64,000 nt of DNA, from positions 186,001 to 250,000 of the forward strand of contig BAAHQB010000177.1 in NCBI GenBank assembly GCA_054601695.1. The letters are read 5' to 3'. Under the pieces are notes generated by a model, which was not told the origin of the DNA, did no database searches, and worked only from the letters and a program-made list of their open reading frames with translations. Numbering within the stretch: position 1 is the first letter of the stretch; the number at the start of each line of letters is the position of its first letter. Source of the DNA: Amorphochlora amoebiformis. Its lineage: Eukaryota > Cercozoa > Chlorarachniophyceae. The position numbers and the translations under genes were made by a program. Of this stretch, positions 45,825 through 64,000 are shown piece after piece.

Positions 45825-46821
45825 TCAGTTCACCTCTACTTCCGTAGCTTTGGACTTTAATTTCTTCTTGGAAGAAGAAGCAATGAAAAGCTTCTTGGAC
45901 GGTTTCTTATGGTGAGATCTCTTTGGGGGCGATTGTGACTGAGGTAGCAATGCCGAAGAATCCTGAATACATATTAAGGCCTAAATGCTAGCTTTTTGGT
46001 TCCAAACTGAAAGTATTGGGTCGAATATGTAAAGGTGCACCTTAGCCATGGCCGCTAACACGGCCGCAGCTTCTCCTTCAGTCGAATCGGGCTGTATGTG
46101 AGGCATTCCACTTCAATCAGACTCTCTGCGCAAGTGCAACGTCATCGTTTAATTACCTCGATTCTTTGCTTTTTCAAGCGCGTTCGCGAACTCACGGGGT
46201 CGGCCTACGTAGATAAGAGTGAGATATGTAAACCTCAGAGTTTTGCGCGTGTATAGTTGCGTACATTCACAAGGGCCTTCTGCTCCGCGGCTAGCTTCTG
46301 ACATTTTTTAACACAGGATCAGGACGGTTTGTATATCAGGTTTTTTGGATTCAATGGCCTAAAGCCTCAAATTAGCATGCTACATAGTCTAACAGGTATC
46401 TGCGGCGGAGAATTGGGAGGCTGCGTGTCGAATCAGGCTCTACCATTGTTTAAAAATGTACCCTCTGCGCAGACGTAGTCATCCGATGCTTGAGCTGGGC
46501 CTCCCTAAGAAATCTACCGCGCCGACGACGGCTCTCTTGCCTCTTCTCACGTTTTTGCCTTCGAAGGTGCGCGTATAGCTTCGCTGTGGCCGAATCAAAG
46601 GGCATTCTGAGCCAAAAGTACGAACGTCCTGCGAAGGGAGCATTTCTCAGGGGAATTTCTGAAGAATCAAGCGCTATATTTAAAGATTCGAAGTTAGATA
46701 TCTTACACAGCTGTGCTGAGATTATTTTTATGGTTTTTTCCACGAATGTCTTTCGATTAGGCCACGGAGTAGGAAAAGGGCGCCAAGTGCCTGCCAGGCA
46801 TTCAATATCGCCACTCGCCAC
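45825..46821 (-). CDS. basic, lysine-rich C-terminal gene, several exons
   Basis: Four 3' exons join in phase 0: 46297-46265 (KLAAEQKALVN), 46204-46157 (ADPVSSRTRLKKQRIE), 46091-46041 (PDSTEGEAAAVLAAMAK) and 45962-45825 (DSSALLPQSQSPPKRSHHKK, then PSKKLFIASSSKKK... and TGA at 45825-45827). The Ser/Lys-rich tail suggests a nuclear or nucleolar protein (inference). An upstream open frame from the ATG at 46821 runs to a donor near 46460 and carries an Arg/Lys-rich stretch (HLRRQKREKRQESRRRRGRF). It is probably an earlier part of the gene, but I could not join it in phase through 46298-46460. The 3' exons are the reliable part. Confidence 0.55.
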
Positions 46822-46985
46822 TTGCCTCTCCCGACAAACCGATAAATTAGGGAATAAATTAAGTATTTCTAGGAGAACATATCATTTCTCTGGCAGAATT
46901 ACCTAGTTTTCGACTAGATATTTCTTCGGTATGTATTTTGCAGGTGAGATGTAATTAGTCACTCTTGAGGACACTGGATTCTGCA

Positions 46986-47331
46986 ATGACCGATAATGCC
47001 AACCCGCGACCGGTCCGCCCTCGTCTCCTTAGGGAGCGTGTGGGTTATGGAAGGTGGGCACCTGAATCCCATCGAAGTCCAGTCCTCTTCCCTCCTCATC
47101 TTTCGCAAAAAATAGGCGATTGAGCTCCCTGGCGACCGCAATTATCCTGATGGTCGTCTTCTCGCTGGTCGCATCGTGGACCCAAGCCCGGTGTTCGAGC
47201 CTCCAGCAATCGAAAAGGGGGGAAAGGCGGATGGAGTCGCCTCGGAAAGTTTCGGAGACTCAAGGAAGTACCGGTACTGCCGGTACTGCGAGGTCCGCAC
47301 AAAGGTGTATTTGTTACGGAGGTTAGGTTGA
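46986..47331 (+). CDS. possible two-exon coding segment, perhaps the 5' end of the gene that follows
   Basis: Exon 46986-47081 begins MTDNANPRPVRPRLLRERVG. A 34-nt GT-AG intron leads to 47116, reading AIELPGDRNYPDGRLLAGRI, VDPSPVFEPPAIEKGGKADG and later SRKYRYCRYCEVRTK. It either stops at TGA 47329-47331 or splices at a GTGTAT donor after RTK in phase 0. In that case it could join the exon at 48258 (phase 0). A competing frame of the same DNA contains a membrane-like segment (LATAIILMVVFSLVASW). Intron length is unusually short, so the model is tentative. Confidence 0.35.
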
Positions 47332-47748
47332 GAAAATGAGTTAAACCAATCCTTAAGGACACGAAGTAGGCGGGGAAGTGGAGGGATGGGGAGCGAAGGA
47401 ACCGGCTCGAGGAGACCGATTTTGGAAGATGGTTTGATTTAGATAACTTTTTGCGATTGTTTTCGGGTCTTCTTTTATTGTGGTCGTATTTATATTGGGT
47501 GTAATTATGTGAGATTATGTATTTAGTGTCTATTTATACTAGCATATTTCTCTGTACATAAGGTTTGAATAAATATTTTAATCTCCACAAAAAACACGAA
47601 TAATATTTATATGCATGTGTATACATATATATATATATATATTACATATAAATATGTAATATATATACATATATAAATATGTGGATGTATACCTATACAT
47701 ACATATACTAATGATTATATATATATATATATATATGTATATTTTGTG

Positions 47749-47779
<31 letters not shown>

Positions 47780-47807
47780 TTGTGTATATATAATATATAA
47801 ATGCATA

Positions 47808-47851
<44 letters not shown>

Positions 47852-47858
47852 CATGTAA

Positions 47859-47894
<36 letters not shown>

Positions 47895-48055
47895 ATGTGT
47901 GCTGTACGTGTTCATTAGTCGTATTTAAACACAAATATTTACATACATACATACATATATGTATAAAAATATATCTTATAGATACATAGTATAATATACA
48001 AGTGTATATATACACATGTGTGTAAATGTAAAGTAATGATATTTGAACATATATA

Positions 48056-48132
<77 letters not shown>

Positions 48133-48161
48133 CATATAAAATATAAACGTACATACAAACC

Positions 48162-48210
<49 letters not shown>

Positions 48211-48257
48211 GTATATATGTATGTATAAAAAATGTCCACATACTTCAAGGGACTCAG
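47332..48257. other. non-coding stretch, TA/TG microsatellite on the right half
   Basis: 47332-47600 is unique sequence without a supported exon. 47620-48235 is TA, TG and TATG microsatellite. It is either intergenic or the first intron of the long plus-strand gene. Confidence 0.5.
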
Positions 48258-63765
<15,508 letters not shown>

Positions 63766-64000
63766 GGGGAATTGAGAGAATTATCCCAAAAAATCGAAAA
63801 AGCTCTTTCTTTCTAGAAAAACAGATTGATAGGAGATGTCAGGAGAGGAATATATGTGTTACATGTGTATTTATATATTTATGTGGGAATATGGATTTGT
63901 ATATATTCATGTGTACAAATAGATTTAATACATACCAAAATATATTACCTATACATGTATACATATAGGTGACATACAAATACGTGACTGTGTCTTTACG

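Noticed and set aside
46490-46906. Plus-strand frame of 138 codons
   Set aside because: Opposite the minus-strand basic gene; no plus-strand splice chain or recognised motif supports it.

Overview
The window is nuclear DNA of an intron-rich eukaryote, most likely a protist or unicellular alga. Genes are chopped into exons of about 18-210 nt with GT-AG introns, nearly every intron carries long (TA)n microsatellite, there is a Ty3/gypsy-type LTR retrotransposon, and degenerate TTAGGG/CCCTAA telomere-like repeats lie scattered inside introns. Lineage cannot be fixed from the sequence. Most long open frames in the TA tracts are Tyr/Ile repeats and are not genes. I built the gene models by hand from conserved protein motifs plus splice sites with matching codon phase.

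Layout. About 0.2-7 kb, minus strand: a ferroportin (SLC40) iron-exporter gene running off the left edge. 7-9.4 kb: intergenic. 9.4-15.5 kb, minus: a ten-exon gene for a 322-residue unknown protein with a possible fatty-acid-binding/lipocalin-like stretch. 15.9-17.6 kb, plus: two small genes. 17.8-23.3 kb: an LTR retrotransposon on the minus strand with two LTRs that look identical and a 4-bp target duplication. 23.6-24.7 kb, minus: a lysine-rich protein with two zinc fingers, divergent from the next gene. 24.8-43.9 kb, plus: a KLHDC4/KEL3-type kelch protein of 658 residues in 35 exons, with a fibronectin type III domain inserted between its last two kelch blades and a C-terminal DUF4110-like segment. 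44-47.3 kb: short partly resolved genes on both strands. 48.3 kb to the right edge, plus: a long charged protein of unknown function in more than 30 small exons.

The most striking features are the kelch/FN3 fusion, decayed copies of exons and exon edges lying inside the TA-rich introns beside the intact exons, a retrotransposon whose coding region begins one base inside one LTR and ends inside the other, and a family of short dispersed repeats built around a CRE-like palindrome. The genes share no evident pathway; the region looks like an ordinary gene-containing interval inflated by microsatellites and repeats.
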